NCBI GenBank assembly: GCA_030704615.1
Contig: CM060731.1
Span: forward strand, 86,408,756-86,472,755
DNA: 64,000 nt
Reading direction: 5' to 3'
From: Takakia lepidozioides
Lineage: Eukaryota; Streptophyta; Takakiopsida; Takakiales; Takakiaceae
Position numbers and translations under genes: made by a program. Below the pieces are notes generated by a model that saw nothing but the letters and a program-made list of their open reading frames with translations, was not told the origin of the DNA and did not search any database. Shown here piece after piece: positions 33,100-45,573 of the stretch (the first letter of the stretch is position 1; every line of letters starts with the position of its first letter).

Positions 33100-34666
33100 G
33101 AATGTACGGGGGTTGTTCATGGGGAACATAATATACCTGGATAATCATGCATTGTCCAAAGCAAGATGCCTCTCATCTGAAAAGATTGTCCGGCCATAGG
33201 GTCAAGTGAAGCATCCAATGCCGGGAACCCCCTCTATAGCTCCTTAAGTTCATCAACAAAAGGTCGCAAGTACATGTCCATGTTTGCCACTTGTTTTTTC
33301 CCTATGAGACATTCACATCATTGTTTCAATGCTCCACCAATATGCAAATTATACTACAAAATGAATTACACGTCTTACTCCATGATTATGTCACTTATCA
33401 ATCTTGCATCCGAATTGCGTCAGAGATCATAAGTTTAATGTAAAGTCTAAGGCAATAATAAACATGAAATGAGTACACTCACCTGGCACAATGGCAGCCA
33501 ACATGATACGGCCTTTTTTAATTGAAAGATACGGAGGGATGTTGTAATTCACCACCAAGAGAAAAGGCCATATCTCTTCAATATGTCTCCATGCTTGTGA
33601 ATCTTGTGGCCTGCACACCTTTCTCGGGGGGCTCCGATGCGAGGCGTGCCATCTCATGAGTCTGGCCAATTCGGGGCTTCGGTACTGTGCCCTCAATCGT
33701 TGGATGATCGGAAAGTAATGCATTTTCTAGGATGAAATACCCCACGCCCCCCACATGTAATCATCCCATTAGCACACATAATACAACACCCTTATGCCTT
33801 TCCCTTTATGCAGCTTCTCCTTCATTTGGGTGTAAATGGTCAAAACCGAACGTCGCTCCTTCCACTCCTCACTCACTCCTTCCAAAACCACAATCAGATC
33901 TTGCATGAGTACTACTCTCTAAACCCTAAACTTTGTGGAATACACTTTACATACATTGAGAAGATTAAAAAAAAGTAATCTCCATGTGAGGAGGAATGAC
34001 GCTTATACCTTGCGTGGTATTTTTTTTTCCCTTGGACATCATCCCGAAATTGGTCTTTCTTGCACTTTGGGCGTTTGGTGAGACGCGAATCCTCTCCGTA
34101 GTATAGGGTTTTATTACATGGACATGCATGAAAAATCTTATAGCCCATCCCCACAAATCCAAGACTTCGCGCGCCTCTTTCCGCGACCGTGGCATCTTGG
34201 GTTTCAAGTGTGGAGCAAGGATATAGTCTGCAATAGTTCGCATTATGGCAGACATCCCAACATTACTTATACCAAATCGAATTTGAAGATTGAGCAAAAG
34301 TAAGATTGTTGAAAGTCGACTCACTTTCGCCCCTTCGTACAAGGGAGTTCTCGCCTCTCTCTCCATGTCATTTGAGGGGGCCATTTCAGGATCATCGATT
34401 GGCCGGATTCCCTCTTCATGGGATGCATCAACGCCCACATGATGCATTAAGATATCCTCCATGGCTTGCACATCCTCCTGGTTAATTCCATGCTCATTGT
34501 TGTTGTCACTGTCACTGTCACTGTCATTGTCATCATCGTCCGGTACCGTGGGAGCGGCGTCTTGCCCACGGCTCCCGCCTGATGTACTTGGGTTGTTTTC
34601 GGATGGGGTGCCAAGAGAAAGGACCGGGAAGGGATGGACAAAGTCCTGATACAAACAAATGAACAT
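33100..34666 (-). pseudogene. TNP2 N-terminal half, copy B
   Basis: Frame 34666-33965 holds an Asp-rich stretch, NDMEREARTPLYEGAKVSRL, NVGMSAIMRTIADYILAPHL and then, frameshifted, GMGYKIFHACPCNKTLYYGE (34154-33912) with KRPKCKKDQFRDDVQGK. Frame 33723-33427 gives PELARLMRWHASHRSPPRKV and YNIPPYLSIKKGRIMLAAIV. Further low-similarity pieces reach 33100. It matches copy A closely in protein but differs at many bases, unlike copy C. Confidence 0.82.
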
Positions 34667-35859
34667 AGGGACATATATTATAATGTGTCATTGCAACCAT
34701 ACACTTCATTATAAGCGAATGCAAACAACAACCTTCAATGTGTGCGTGCATCAAATATGTCATTCAATAATTACATGTATGTGCGCAACGTACACGCATG
34801 CAAAGTTTCAAACCCAAACAAAATCATTTGCCCCCCCAATGATGCATTCACCCTATCAACCAATTTTTGTTTATTAATGTGAAAGAAAATCCTCTCATGC
34901 CATTGCACCCAACAAACGGATGTGGCTCAAGCTTCATTTTTTCCTACATGTGCTTAAATATGTGTGCAACACCTGTACAAAGATCCAGCAGAAAAAAAAA
35001 ACATTTGCCTCCCCAACGACGCACTCACCCTTGCACCAATTTTGAGTTAAATCGAATTTAAATGAATTTAAAATAATTTTTTACATTTAGAAAATATATG
35101 ATTGCGGTTTTGAGGGGCGTAATGATTTTATTTTTAGCTCTATTTTGTTCTATGACATCGGGCTTTGCACCACTACATCCATGCAAAACATTGGACAAAA
35201 AAAAATGGAAAAAAAATAAGTGTGTTTCTAGGGTCATTTTTGCAAAACTCTCTATGAAGAGTGCATAAAGTTGAAGATAACTCAACTTTGGAGTGCAAAT
35301 GAGAGAACAAAATCTGGTTATGGGTCCAAATGACTTTTGTTTACTCCCAAATTTTGCACGCACATTGCATATGCTATCATTAAGCATATGGCTTGAAAAT
35401 GAAAAAAAATAAAAATCATCTGCAGGCGAAACGTAATTTTCCGTCTCTATGACACGTAGATGCGTTCAACACTAGAATGACTCCTTGAATCAACTTGGTT
35501 CAAGCTCATATTTGGTCCACATGTGCATAAGTATGTTTAGATCACATATGCAAAGTTGCAACCCACATGAGCAACAAGAAATTTTTTTACATCAATCGAT
35601 TAATCGGATGTATACAAAGTACATCATGAGAATATCTACAATGCCCTTCTACGCGATCCCTGTCTCAAAGGAACCCTATTTCTATCATACACATCCACTC
35701 ACGCTGTAATCGGGGGTCCCAATTATCCCGTGAGAACTCGTATGATGCAAATAGTTCGCTGCCAACTCTAATAGTCTTACTAGCACATGTCATCATAAAC
35801 ATGTGCATCCCCTCACAGTATACTGACGTATGACCACAAAAGCTCTCATGCCCATCGCT
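34667..35859. other. Spacer between SET and TNP2 genes of copy B
   Basis: AT-rich sequence without a recognised gene. Several stretches of runs of A/T (35070-35230, 35390-35410) and tandem-like phrases are present. In copy A the same interval is only about 300 bp, so copy B has gained sequence here or the annotation misses an exon. Confidence 0.5.
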
Positions 35860-37371
35860 TCATTCGTCCCATACTACATTGGTTCTCCTAGGATGACCAA
35901 AAGAACTATTGACTAGCCCAGCAACATTGCCGAAGATGTCGGGGTCACCATCACAAAATCTGATCTCAATGGGAGACAACCCCCGTCTACGTACATCCTG
36001 TCCGTTGACACACAAAATGTAGGGTATGATGTATGGGGCTTCGAGGCGTAATGTACGGAACTCCGCGGAGGTGTAGTATAGACCGTAGTAGGGAAACAAG
36101 TCCACCATGCTGTTTCTCCGAGAAGGAACCACAATATCATTGACCGTGAATAAACCCCGACCCATAGCAGGGTCTGTAGCGGCTCTCACAATATACCGTC
36201 TCCCCCAATACTCGAACTCCACATTTTCTCGGAGTAGGAGGGTCGAGATGATTCCCCCAACAACGAGGTTGGACGGTCCTCATAACATAGTCCTATGCAC
36301 TTCCCATCGGGGGCGAGGATCCGGCTCAGGCCGCCCAAGCCGAAGGGGACGAAACTTAGGGCGAAGCCGACCCCTCCTAGGGGTTCGGGGGGCACATGCA
36401 CGTGGAGGTGGAGGTGGAGGTGGTACTGCTGGCGGAGGAGATGAAAGTGGAGGTGGAGGTGGTACTGCTGGCGGAGGAGATGAAAGTGGAGGTGGTTGAG
36501 GATGTAATGTCGGAGGTGTAGCCAGGGGTACAACGTCCGGATCAGGTACTACCGGAGGTGGATCAGACAAAGAAACAGACGAGGGGGGGGGGGGGGGGGG
36601 CTGCTCGTCGCCAGCCATAACACCTACGACACCTACGATACCTCTCGACCCTACGCATCTCATTTACGTGCTGCTGGGGGAACCAACTGGTCACATCGGG
36701 CACATGCTCTGGCACAAATTCTGCAAGTAGACCGGCGCGAAATGCCTCCTGTGCAATGTGATTGCGAGCTTGGGCATCAAGTCGTGGCTGCAATATACGT
36801 AGTGAACGATGCATCAATACTTATGTCGTAATTTGGATTCATGTATGCTTATCAATCATACTATATTATTAGATAAACCTAAATGTACCTTAAATGAATG
36901 TTAATGAGAGGGGTGGGAAAAACACTCACCTTTGCCGCATCCGCAATCTTGTTTTTCTTGTAATATTTTTCGACAACATGCGGTCGCCGCCTCAATGGTC
37001 TGGTGCCGCCCGGCGGTATCCATTCCCAACACTTAGTGCACCAACACTCAATCCTGTCGGGGGGGGGGGGGGGGGTCAAAGGTGGACGTGGTTGGACGGG
37101 GTGGCCCGCGAGGGGGCAACCCGCGGCGCGCCCGACTCGATCTTGGAGTGTCAATATCCTCCGCATCACCTGAAATTTGGCCCCGGTCCCTTCTACGATT
37201 GTGCCCGGCAACCTGTATTGGATCAGGTGCAATGGGTGGCTTCTCGCCACGAAAAACAGTCGCTCTAGGGCCACAATCGATATGTGGTACTACCTCCCTA
37301 TCCTCGAGGGAGACGGGTCGATGTTTCCTCACCATCGCATCCTCATTAACACACACCACCAACACTTTCAT
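35860..37371 (-). pseudogene. SET-domain gene, copy B
   Basis: On the minus strand the frame 37371-37048 gives HRPVSLEDREVVPHIDCGPR; 37274-36879 gives RIECWCTKCWEWIPPGGTRP and RRPHVVEKYYKKNKIADAAK, ending at AAG|GTGAGT; 36817-36563 gives PRLDAQARNHIAQEAFRAGL; a Pro-rich linker follows; and 36222-35860 gives FEYWGRRYIVRAATDPAMGR, GLFTVNDIVV, MVDLFPYYG, FCDGDPDIFGNVAGLVNSSF and TNVVWDE. The order and splice positions equal those of copy A, with heavy sequence divergence. The last SET motif (GEEL-x-x-EYD) is missing: the frame stops after VVWDE at 35860. GRGLF and NVAGLVNSS are conserved, so a SET fold is likely, but this copy may be truncated. Confidence 0.72.
36408..36497 (-). repeat. 42-bp tandem repeat in the Pro-rich linker
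   Basis: GGTGGAGGTGGTACTGCTGG and the next 20 bp occur twice in tandem (about 36411 and 36453), with flanking GGA repeats. On the coding strand this gives PPPLSSPPPAVPPP repeats. Confidence 0.8.
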
Positions 37372-37444
37372 TTCTCAAAAACCGTTGGCGAAAAAACCCT
37401 ATGCCTCAGCCTCGGGGCTTTCAAAATTGGTAACCAAAGGTGGA

Positions 37445-39362
37445 GCATCGTCCGTTCCTCCTATTTTACATGTTCTTTCCTCATCATCATCGCCATCTCG
37501 GCCATCTCGGCCAGTACTACCTCCACACGAGAGCCCTCATACCAACCTACGTGTCCCTTCCCCTCCATTGCCGAGACCACAGCCGCCACCGAGTCCGTAT
37601 CCGGGTCCTCCGGCACAACCCGGATGGATCCCACCACCTTTGGGGACTGTGTATGACTGGGACCGATGGATCACTAGGTTCCCACTCCGGGAGAAGGGCC
37701 TCCGAAGTGATGGACGGGCGCCGTCCCCTAGGAGAGGTGGACCGAAGTTGTTTCGCACGTTTGGTCCGCGCCTTTGCCAGCCTGATGACGGCACCATACG
37801 TCATCGTGGTGCTAGGGAGCTATTCACGATGGGATTCCCGAGGGTGAGCTCTTTCTTTTTTGGGGTCGCATGCATTGCGTGATGGACCCTAGTATGGGTC
37901 GCGGACTTTTTTTGATGGAGGATGTAGTTTTGGGGAGATGAGAGGATTCTATGGATTTGTTCCCCTATTTTGGGCCGAGGTACACCCACCGGGAGTGGCA
38001 GTTATTGCAGACACACGGCCTTGGGTCCTTGATCGATCCTTACATCCTTGTTGTGAACGACAATGATGTAAGGGCGAGAAATTTGGGCCGCAAAGCCCAT
38101 ATTTATTGTGACGAAAACCTCGATGTGTACGGCAACGTGGCTGGGCTCATCAACAGTTCAGTTACCTTACCGCTGGGCCACACCGCCAACGTGTTTTGGG
38201 ATGAGCGCCATAACGGGGATAGTAGATTGGACCCTAACATCACCACTTCTGTGATGACATGTGCGAGGAGGACCATTAGGGCTGGAGAGGAGTTGTTTGC
38301 AGAGTATGACTTTAGGCGTTAGCCGAGTTTCATCATGTGTAGATGGACGTAGGAGGACATTTTGTACATTGAGGTGGCTTCCTCCACCGTGTATATATAT
38401 ACATAGGCATTGATGTGTATTTGGGTGCATTTTTTCATGCTATATTCAAGGGAGTTTGGGTGGACGTTATAGGTGAATTTGGGTATTTTGAATTATATAG
38501 TGTCTCCTTCATGTGGTGAAGCAATGTATGTATTCCCCTCGTGTGTATAATGTGTACTTTGGGTTTTATCCCGTATGATAATGAACAACACCATGTATGG
38601 AAACTGATAATGACATGGTTATTTTTGGCATCTTAGGATGCCGGCCACAACCCCACGACGTTAATTCATGAAGTTCATGATCTTGTCATGAACCGGGATT
38701 TTGTTCATTCAGAGGGGGTGCGTGTCAAAGGGACCCGACCCCGTCTGACATGGCGGTCTCCGATGATGAGGACAACAATGACAATGGAATTATGCATGAG
38801 GATGTGGCAGCAATGGAGGATCTCTTAATGCATCAAATGGTAGATGAGGACACGGACTCTTTGAATGACATGGAAAAAGAAGCCAAAACTCCCTTACACA
38901 AAGGGGCCAAAGTGAGTAGACTTTCAACCATCTTGTTGTTGTTGAATTTGCAAATCCGGTTTGGCATAAACAATATGGGTATGTCCGCCATAATGCGGAC
39001 TATTGCGGACTACATCCTTGCCCCACATTTGAAGCCGAGAATGCCACGATCCAGAAAAGAGGCAAGAGCAGCCTTGGATACTGTGGGGATGGGCTATAAG
39101 ATTTTTCATGCATGTCCATGTGATAAAACCCTGTACTACGGAGAGGATGCGAAACTCACCAAGTGTCCAAAGTGCAACAAAGACCGATATCGAGATGATG
39201 TTCAAGGGAAGAAAGCCCCGCGCAAGGTATACCCGCGCCACAATACACTTGTATATTGCATTCTACCTTTTTGCAACTGCTACAAGACGTAAGGTTTTAT
39301 TTAGAGATATAAGTGACATTGATTATGATATGGGGCCGACATGGGGATGGTGCCAGAAAATG
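37445..39362 (+). repeat. 1.9-kb duplicate of copy A (SET end plus TNP2 start), copy C
   Basis: Sequence from GCATCGTCCGTTCCTCC at 37445 to CAGAAAATG at 39362 repeats 26537-28449 in the same orientation with only scattered substitutions and single-base indels. The copy includes the last linker, the SET domain (frame 37951-38322 is longer and closer to intact than in A) and the TNP2 leader (38750-39292, ending KVYPRHNTLVYCILPFCN). Neither boundary matches a transposon end. Offsets of 10908 at the start and 10913 at the end give a net five-base difference. It looks like a recent segmental duplication. Confidence 0.92.
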
Positions 39363-42300
39363 TCTGTGTGACATGGCGATGGTGTCAAGTCTGTGCTTCC
39401 AATTCTCAATTGGATTACTGGCATAGAATCATCAAAGTCCATGACTGGAGAAGAGGACTTGATGAGGAGCAGGATGCCATCTGTTTGCTGCACACCCAGA
39501 GTGGGAGTAGGTTGCAGAAATGCAACTGCTTTAATTAGAATTAAGTACATCCAGCCTAACTTCATCCAGAGTCTACCTACCCTCCGTTCATCCGTCAGAG
39601 CGGAATAAAAGCAAGGGGGGAACCTCAGCATAGGCTTTATGCCAACAACTTTGTGTATACCGCTAACTTAGCCTTTGCTATCGGTCGGATTCACAAACCC
39701 AGCCTGGAAGTATGCAAATTTGAGACTGACATCTCGTCAGAGGGCTTCATCTGAAAATCAGGTGTGGAGGCGCAATACTATGGACATCTCCCCCAAGAAT
39801 AGTTCAGGACTGGGCTGTCAATGTCCATTAAGCCTCCCTGAATTGCCAGACTTTGCCACGTTCTTTGATCCTCAGTACTACGAACAGAGTCGAGGCTGAA
39901 GTCATAGGGAAGGGGTTTGTGGATTTGTGACAAGCTATGACAACCATGGTGGCTCTTTTCACATCTGTGCCCGTTCCAGCAGTCCTGCAATGGAAGTCTG
40001 AGGGAAATACTTCCCACCAACAGTCCAGTAAGAAGGCAGTGACAACGTTCTTCTCAACGCGGCCGAACCTGCTTTTGCAGATTGTTAAAGGGGCATGGAA
40101 CAGTAACAGAGACAGTCTGGCATGCCATCGAGGGCTTATTCGATGTAAGGTGGTCTTTCTCACCGTGATGATCAATTGGAAGTTGGGGCCATGCTGGCTG
40201 AAGAATATGTGATAACTTGATTTATTTGCCTGTTGCTCGCTTGGGCATACAACATTTGGCATTGAGATGACCCGCAGCCAACAGCTAAGTGGCATGTTCA
40301 TGGTGGTACCGAGAATTGTTTACTAGATTGCTGCTCAAACTCGTTCAGTTGTTGACCAACTTTTGGCAATCAGTTGATGTCAGTGACGTGGTTGTAAAGG
40401 ACATATTTCTGGCCCTGTGGGAAAGAGAAGGGGAGGGTGGTAGTATCGCTAAGCATCCTAAGAAATACAAGCATGGCTCGTTTGCTTTTAGATTCTGAGA
40501 GTGTGTGTGGGTGTGAACAGGCTGACTCCAGCAGGAACCCAGATGGGGGAGAGGCATGGGTGGCAGATAATGATGCAGTTGTGCGTGGCATGCCACTGCT
40601 GCTGGGATGGGTATCATTGGTGGCGGTCCTCCTTAACCGCAGTCTGTCAGGCATTGCCCCTGTTGCTGATGCCAGCAGGTTTTATCTTCACTCTTTATTG
40701 TTTTGCTTTCCAATCTGTCTATGGTTATATAGTCAACCCATGAGCATGTTATCCTCCAAGCTGGAAACTGAGACATGCAATCTGTCTGGCATGGGCTGGT
40801 GTAATGGTGATGAAATGAAGGACCCTGAGAGAAACCGGGGTGGAGTTTTGGAGGTCTTACATGAGGTGTAGTTGCCAGTGTAGATAGATTGTATTCATTG
40901 GCTGTTCCTTCCAAACATAGAGACAGAAGAGAGTTCCACTCTAGGCTGTGAAAGTTGCGGGGTGCGTTGAAGGGGTTCATCCTCTTGGGGCAATGGGGGT
41001 GGGGACAGTGCACAATCAAGAGCGGATGTGCTGACATTCGCATTAGCAGCTACCGTGTTGTTGACAGGCCTTGTTTGGGAGTCCATCCAGCCAAAATCTG
41101 TGGTTGCTGTGCGTGCTCCCCCCTTCCTCTCCAGGCCTTTCTCTCTATTGTATCCAATGTTACCTTCTGTGCACTACTGGTACAAAATGACAGAGTAGAA
41201 AGGCCCAGCCCAGAAGAGTCTCTTTGCCTCATGTACTATATGGCTAAGAATAAGAGGTAGATTGTACAGCCCATGAAATATCATGAGACTTGATTATTGC
41301 ATTTTTAGTGGGGTATTCCTGTGCACCAGTCTCCTCACGAATAAGGGGAGGCAACTTTAACCAAGACTCCACATGAACTTCGCATGGATGAACTGGGTTT
41401 TTGGGCATTGAATTGTGGGCAGGTGGAGATGGAAGGAGTAGAATGCTTCAGATTGGCATCAGGTCTGCCAGCTGATGCTGCCCAGGAGCTGCAATGGTTT
41501 GTTCTCATCAAATGTAGAGTTAAGTCAATTTGCACGTTGTTTCTTGAATCCTGTGATTAGGTGTTCCTAACCATTAGGAGGAAGGTCTACCGACCATGGG
41601 TGCCATCTAGTGATGCTTTATAAATATGTTAGATGGGGTTTCTTATCAATTCTGTAGTGTACTGCTTGGCAACTTGGTGTCTCATACAAAGATTGGGATG
41701 AGCAGGGTTTGGGACGCTTTGAGAAGTGCAACACGGGCGCAGACTTTGGTTGTAGTGTATGGCAATAATTGTGTTCTTCAGGCAGGCCTGGCTGCTGAAT
41801 TAGGGGACTCAGGCACTATATCTGTAAATGCTAGTCAACTCTTCACTGGATCTCTCTGTCAAGTTGTTCGGGCATCGGGAAAACGTGAGTGAGTACTTCT
41901 CATGCTGTACCTTTCTGAATGTCATTCTGCCAGTATTTTTTTCTGAGAACTGAAAGGTGCAGTAGTTCTCCAACAGGGCGGCAGAGTGATACCTTTCTAT
42001 GCAGCCCGTCTGCATATCCATTTAGTTCTGTTTTAGTTGGTGACTGGCGATTCTTCTTGAAAATAGACAGCGAGTTCTTTCAATGGTGTTCTGAATGCCC
42101 CACTGTTTGTGCCCATCTGAAGGAGTGTGCGTTGCAACCACATGGTCGTGACTAAGGTTTAGCTAACAAGGATTTAGATGGATACTGTAGAGAGATTGGC
42201 AAGATAAACACATGCACCTAATAGTTTGAATGGGGTAGGTAGGGGGAGAGAGAGGAAGAAACTGTTTATGTCAGCTAGACCCAGAGAGCCTATGGGACAT

Positions 42301-45300
42301 GGAATGCATACCAGAGAAAACCAAAAGAACATGCCATGAACCCTAAATGTGGTTTGGAGATGGATGGCCTCAGATTCTCACCTAATAAGTGCACATACTA
42401 ACGTTTTTTGTAAGAAAATCCAGCCTCAGAAGATTCTGGCATGGCCTATTGGAGTTAGTCGGTTGCAGGAATCATTCCTAGCAAGTACCCATTTTTATTT
42501 TCAGCACAAGTGGGAGTTAAAAGAGAAGTCAAGGGTGTATTTTTTTGGGTGGACAGAGACATACAAATTTAGCCCAGCATCTGTCAACATTTACAACGAA
42601 ACCATCCTTTCTGAGCCGCCTGAGTATTGAGCAAACTTTACTGGAAGGCCAAAGTTATGATGTGTACGTTTCCTCCACCCCCACCTCTCCTGGTGCTGCT
42701 GTTCATCCTTTAAAGCTCTTCTTTACCTTGGATGTGACATTCCATTTCATTTTAATTCGTTGTTTACTAGCTCTCACATAGATATGCAGTGCTTTCTCTG
42801 TGGCCTCAGGCCCCCTCCCCTTTGTACGAGGTTTTTCATTTTTTCTGGCCTTTGAATCTATATGGCGGAGCTGAACGGACCCTTTGAAAAAATGAACATA
42901 CATACATAGATGGTTAGTAAGACGGGTGTCTCTTTCCCCCCCCAAAAGGGAAAAGAACATGAACCGACAGTCGCCACATCGCTTTCCAAAGTTTGAGAAG
43001 CTTGTGACTACACGAAAACTTCTGTGATTGCTTCAGTCTTAATTAAGGAGTTACTATCTGCATAAAATTGATGCCAGAGTTGAGGGATTTCTAAGAATAT
43101 CTCGATGCAGAGTTAGTCCACTACTGAAGCAAGCATTCTGCTATGGCCTGCATTTTGCTCTCCTCCCTCCCCTTTTGCCACCTCTCTCCCTTTCCAGCCT
43201 TGTCCAAATGCAAAGGGTCTGTGATTGAAGACTCCGGCAATGGAAGTCTAATGAGTATATGATCAGGTCTCTGCCGTTTTCTGTCAACAGCGTAACAGGC
43301 TGTGCAGCTCCTACGTGTCTATGGATATAAATATGCTCAAAATGTAGAATGAAAAATTCAATCCTGACTTGGCCTTCTTGTTCGCCTTCTTGTTCTGAGC
43401 AGCTCATACGAGTCCGTGGAGGAGTTGATACAGAGACAAGAGCCGCTGGTCAGTGTGTTGCGTCTTCTCATCCTACTCTCACTGACTAGTGGTGGCCTTC
43501 CCAAGAAACACTTCGATTATTTCAGGTGCAGAACTCATAAGTACTAGTTCTCATCGGAAGTTTCATCTCTGACAACACACACATGTCCTCCTCCCTCTCT
43601 TATCGTTATGAATGGAATGTAACTTGTTATCTATCTACTCATGCAGGTTGGGGGTGGGGTGCCAGGTACAGAGATTCAGTTGTGGTTGAGTGTTTGTGTT
43701 TGTGTGTGGTCCTTGACAGGGACAAGATATGGGTTGTTGCAGGAGGGAGGTGCTTCATAGCTATGGATTTGAACACATGTTCACTCTCAACAACCTGGAG
43801 AAAGCTGGTCTACTTAAAAAGCAGGTGTGTTCTTCATTGAGATACTGTCAGAACAGATTTGTGTAGACCCCAGAAAGGTGTCATATCAGTGAGGAGTGAA
43901 AAGGTTAGAGACTGGTTGGCATCAATTTTACTCAGATGACGTCAAGACCTGTTGTGGGCGAGCCAAACATCTTTAATGTATTGAATCATCCATCCTCATG
44001 CGATTTCCGTATGTTGAAATTGGGAAGATTTGCGTTGCAGGAGGCAAAGAGTAATTGGGCAACGATCAAGAAGGGGTTTAAATTGGTGGTGGAAGATATC
44101 GATGATATCAAGTAAGTCTGCACTTGTCATTCCAACCTGACAAATATGTATGGAGTTTTGGTCTACCAAAGTTTAGTGGTGGCAAGAGTGACTGTCCAGG
44201 TGACTCAGATGAAACTAAATGCTTTCTTTCATAGTCTATGCTCTAAAATGTTGTGCTTAGCATCATGGAAGTCCCAGTCCATCAGTGCTTTTTTCTCTGG
44301 CAAATTTTCCCTGGAAAATGACTCAGCTACTTGTACAAAGGAATTATGGGGGGTAGAATCCGAAAAATTCACCAAAAAACGCCAGTTGAATATCAGGAGC
44401 CTGATTGTGCCATCATGGACCCATGCCACCTGTTATATAGCCACGTTTCTAACCCTGTCACCTCGTTATTCTCGCCATGTGCGCTGGGTAGAATTCACAT
44501 GTGGCCCCTCTGGTGACTTTTGAAAAATGAAAAAAAAAAAAAACAACTGCAGTCCATAGACCAGCTACTATTTTGTGATGATTGCGAAGTATATGGCCTT
44601 ATTTGGGCTTTTGAAGGGCGTGACATGAGCAGTCCAAATGACATAGCCTACGTCTACTCTGGATATGCGCCATTGAGCATTCGCCTTGTGCAGCATGCCC
44701 TCAAAGGTGGCTGGTATGTTCACTTTCATTGGATGCTGGAGATTTCATGTTGTTCATGAGTCGTCTTTGGGTGTCTCTATTGACCTTCTCAGCATGTCCA
44801 GGTCCAACAAATGAACATTGCCAATGTTCCTTCCCATCATATGCTCGTAATTCAATTGCCTTAATGTCTGTTTTGTTGCAGGAGATCAATTGAGGAACTA
44901 GTGCGATTGCTTCCTGGACCCTCATTTGAGAAGAGACAAGTGGGTGCCTTTCTTTGCTTCAGACTCTTATTCAAGTGGCAGGTCACGGAGGGACTGAACT
45001 TTAAGAGGCTTAAGTTACTATAGAGTCTGTGACTTCTGATTGTTATAGTGATGGAACCCATTTGCTGAGAATACCACTTGTTGTATTTTGCTGGCTCATA
45101 CAGGGTGAAAATGCTGGCGGTCCCTCACCAGAGCCTACACTTGAGAGCTCTCCAGCACCTGACAGGTACTCCTTTTAGCTGTCACATGCTGTATTTCCTA
45201 ATGGATCCCGTTGGCTTCTATAATTCCATCCTTTCTTTTTGGTTCTTTTTTCATTTTTTGCTCGGAAAGGGGGAGAATCAGACATTCTCTTTCTTCCCTC

Positions 45301-45573
45301 GGTCCTTTCCCTGGGACGGAATTAATCTCTTTCCTTTTTCTTTTTCTTTTTCCTCTCGTGTTCCTGTCTCTCCCTGCCAGGTCTACTTCTGAGTACCCTC
45401 CTCGTTTTCACCCATGCTGAATGATTCATGATGGCATTAAAAAAATTTGCTGATTTGTTGCTGGGTTGAGCTTTCAGGAGGGGATGAAGTACGATTTCGT
45501 AGTGGGAACCACAAAGCTCATCAACGGTTCTGGCTTGTTGAAGACTCTCATCGATGATCCTTCTGCTTCATAA
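39363..45573 (+). CDS. Unrecognised multi-exon gene candidate
   Basis: Several plus-strand stretches look like exons: about 41345-41514 ([40 protein letters not shown]), 41657-41884 ending at the donor GTGAGT and read in one frame as [20 protein letters not shown], 43391-43440 ([18 protein letters not shown]), 44041-44111 ([20 protein letters not shown], ending in GTAAGT), 44882-44939 ([19 protein letters not shown]), 45103-45160 ([20 protein letters not shown]) and 45481-45573 ([20 protein letters not shown] and a stop). I recognise no family. The phases of my boundaries do not all agree, so either some exons are missed or it is a pseudogene. Coding on the minus strand was considered and is no better. 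The start is unknown; it could lie right of the duplication edge at 39362. Confidence 0.3.

Larger units (their letters stand above)
29575..37371 (-). mobile_element. CACTA element, copy B, with SET gene and TNP2 gene
   Basis: The low-coordinate end begins CACTACAACAAA, the standard CACTA terminus, and is followed by about 600 bp of subterminal hairpin motifs. On the minus strand the order from high to low coordinate is the SET gene (37371-35860), TNP2 N-terminal region (34666-33965), TNP2 middle (33723-33100), TNP2 end plus DUF4218 (32461-31370) and DUF4216 (31366-30516). The high-coordinate terminus was not found; a duplicated piece of copy A begins at 37445 and may have replaced it. The coding parts are frameshifted in places, so the copy is probably inactive. 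Confidence 0.8.

Noticed and set aside
34461-34649. A plus-strand leucine/serine-repeat protein
   Set aside because: Antisense reading of the Asp-rich stretch of TNP2 (GTC/ACT repeats).
40895-41086. Minus-strand protein-like frame ([20 protein letters not shown])
   Set aside because: Short, isolated on that strand, and without splice context; the plus-strand exon series is more coherent.
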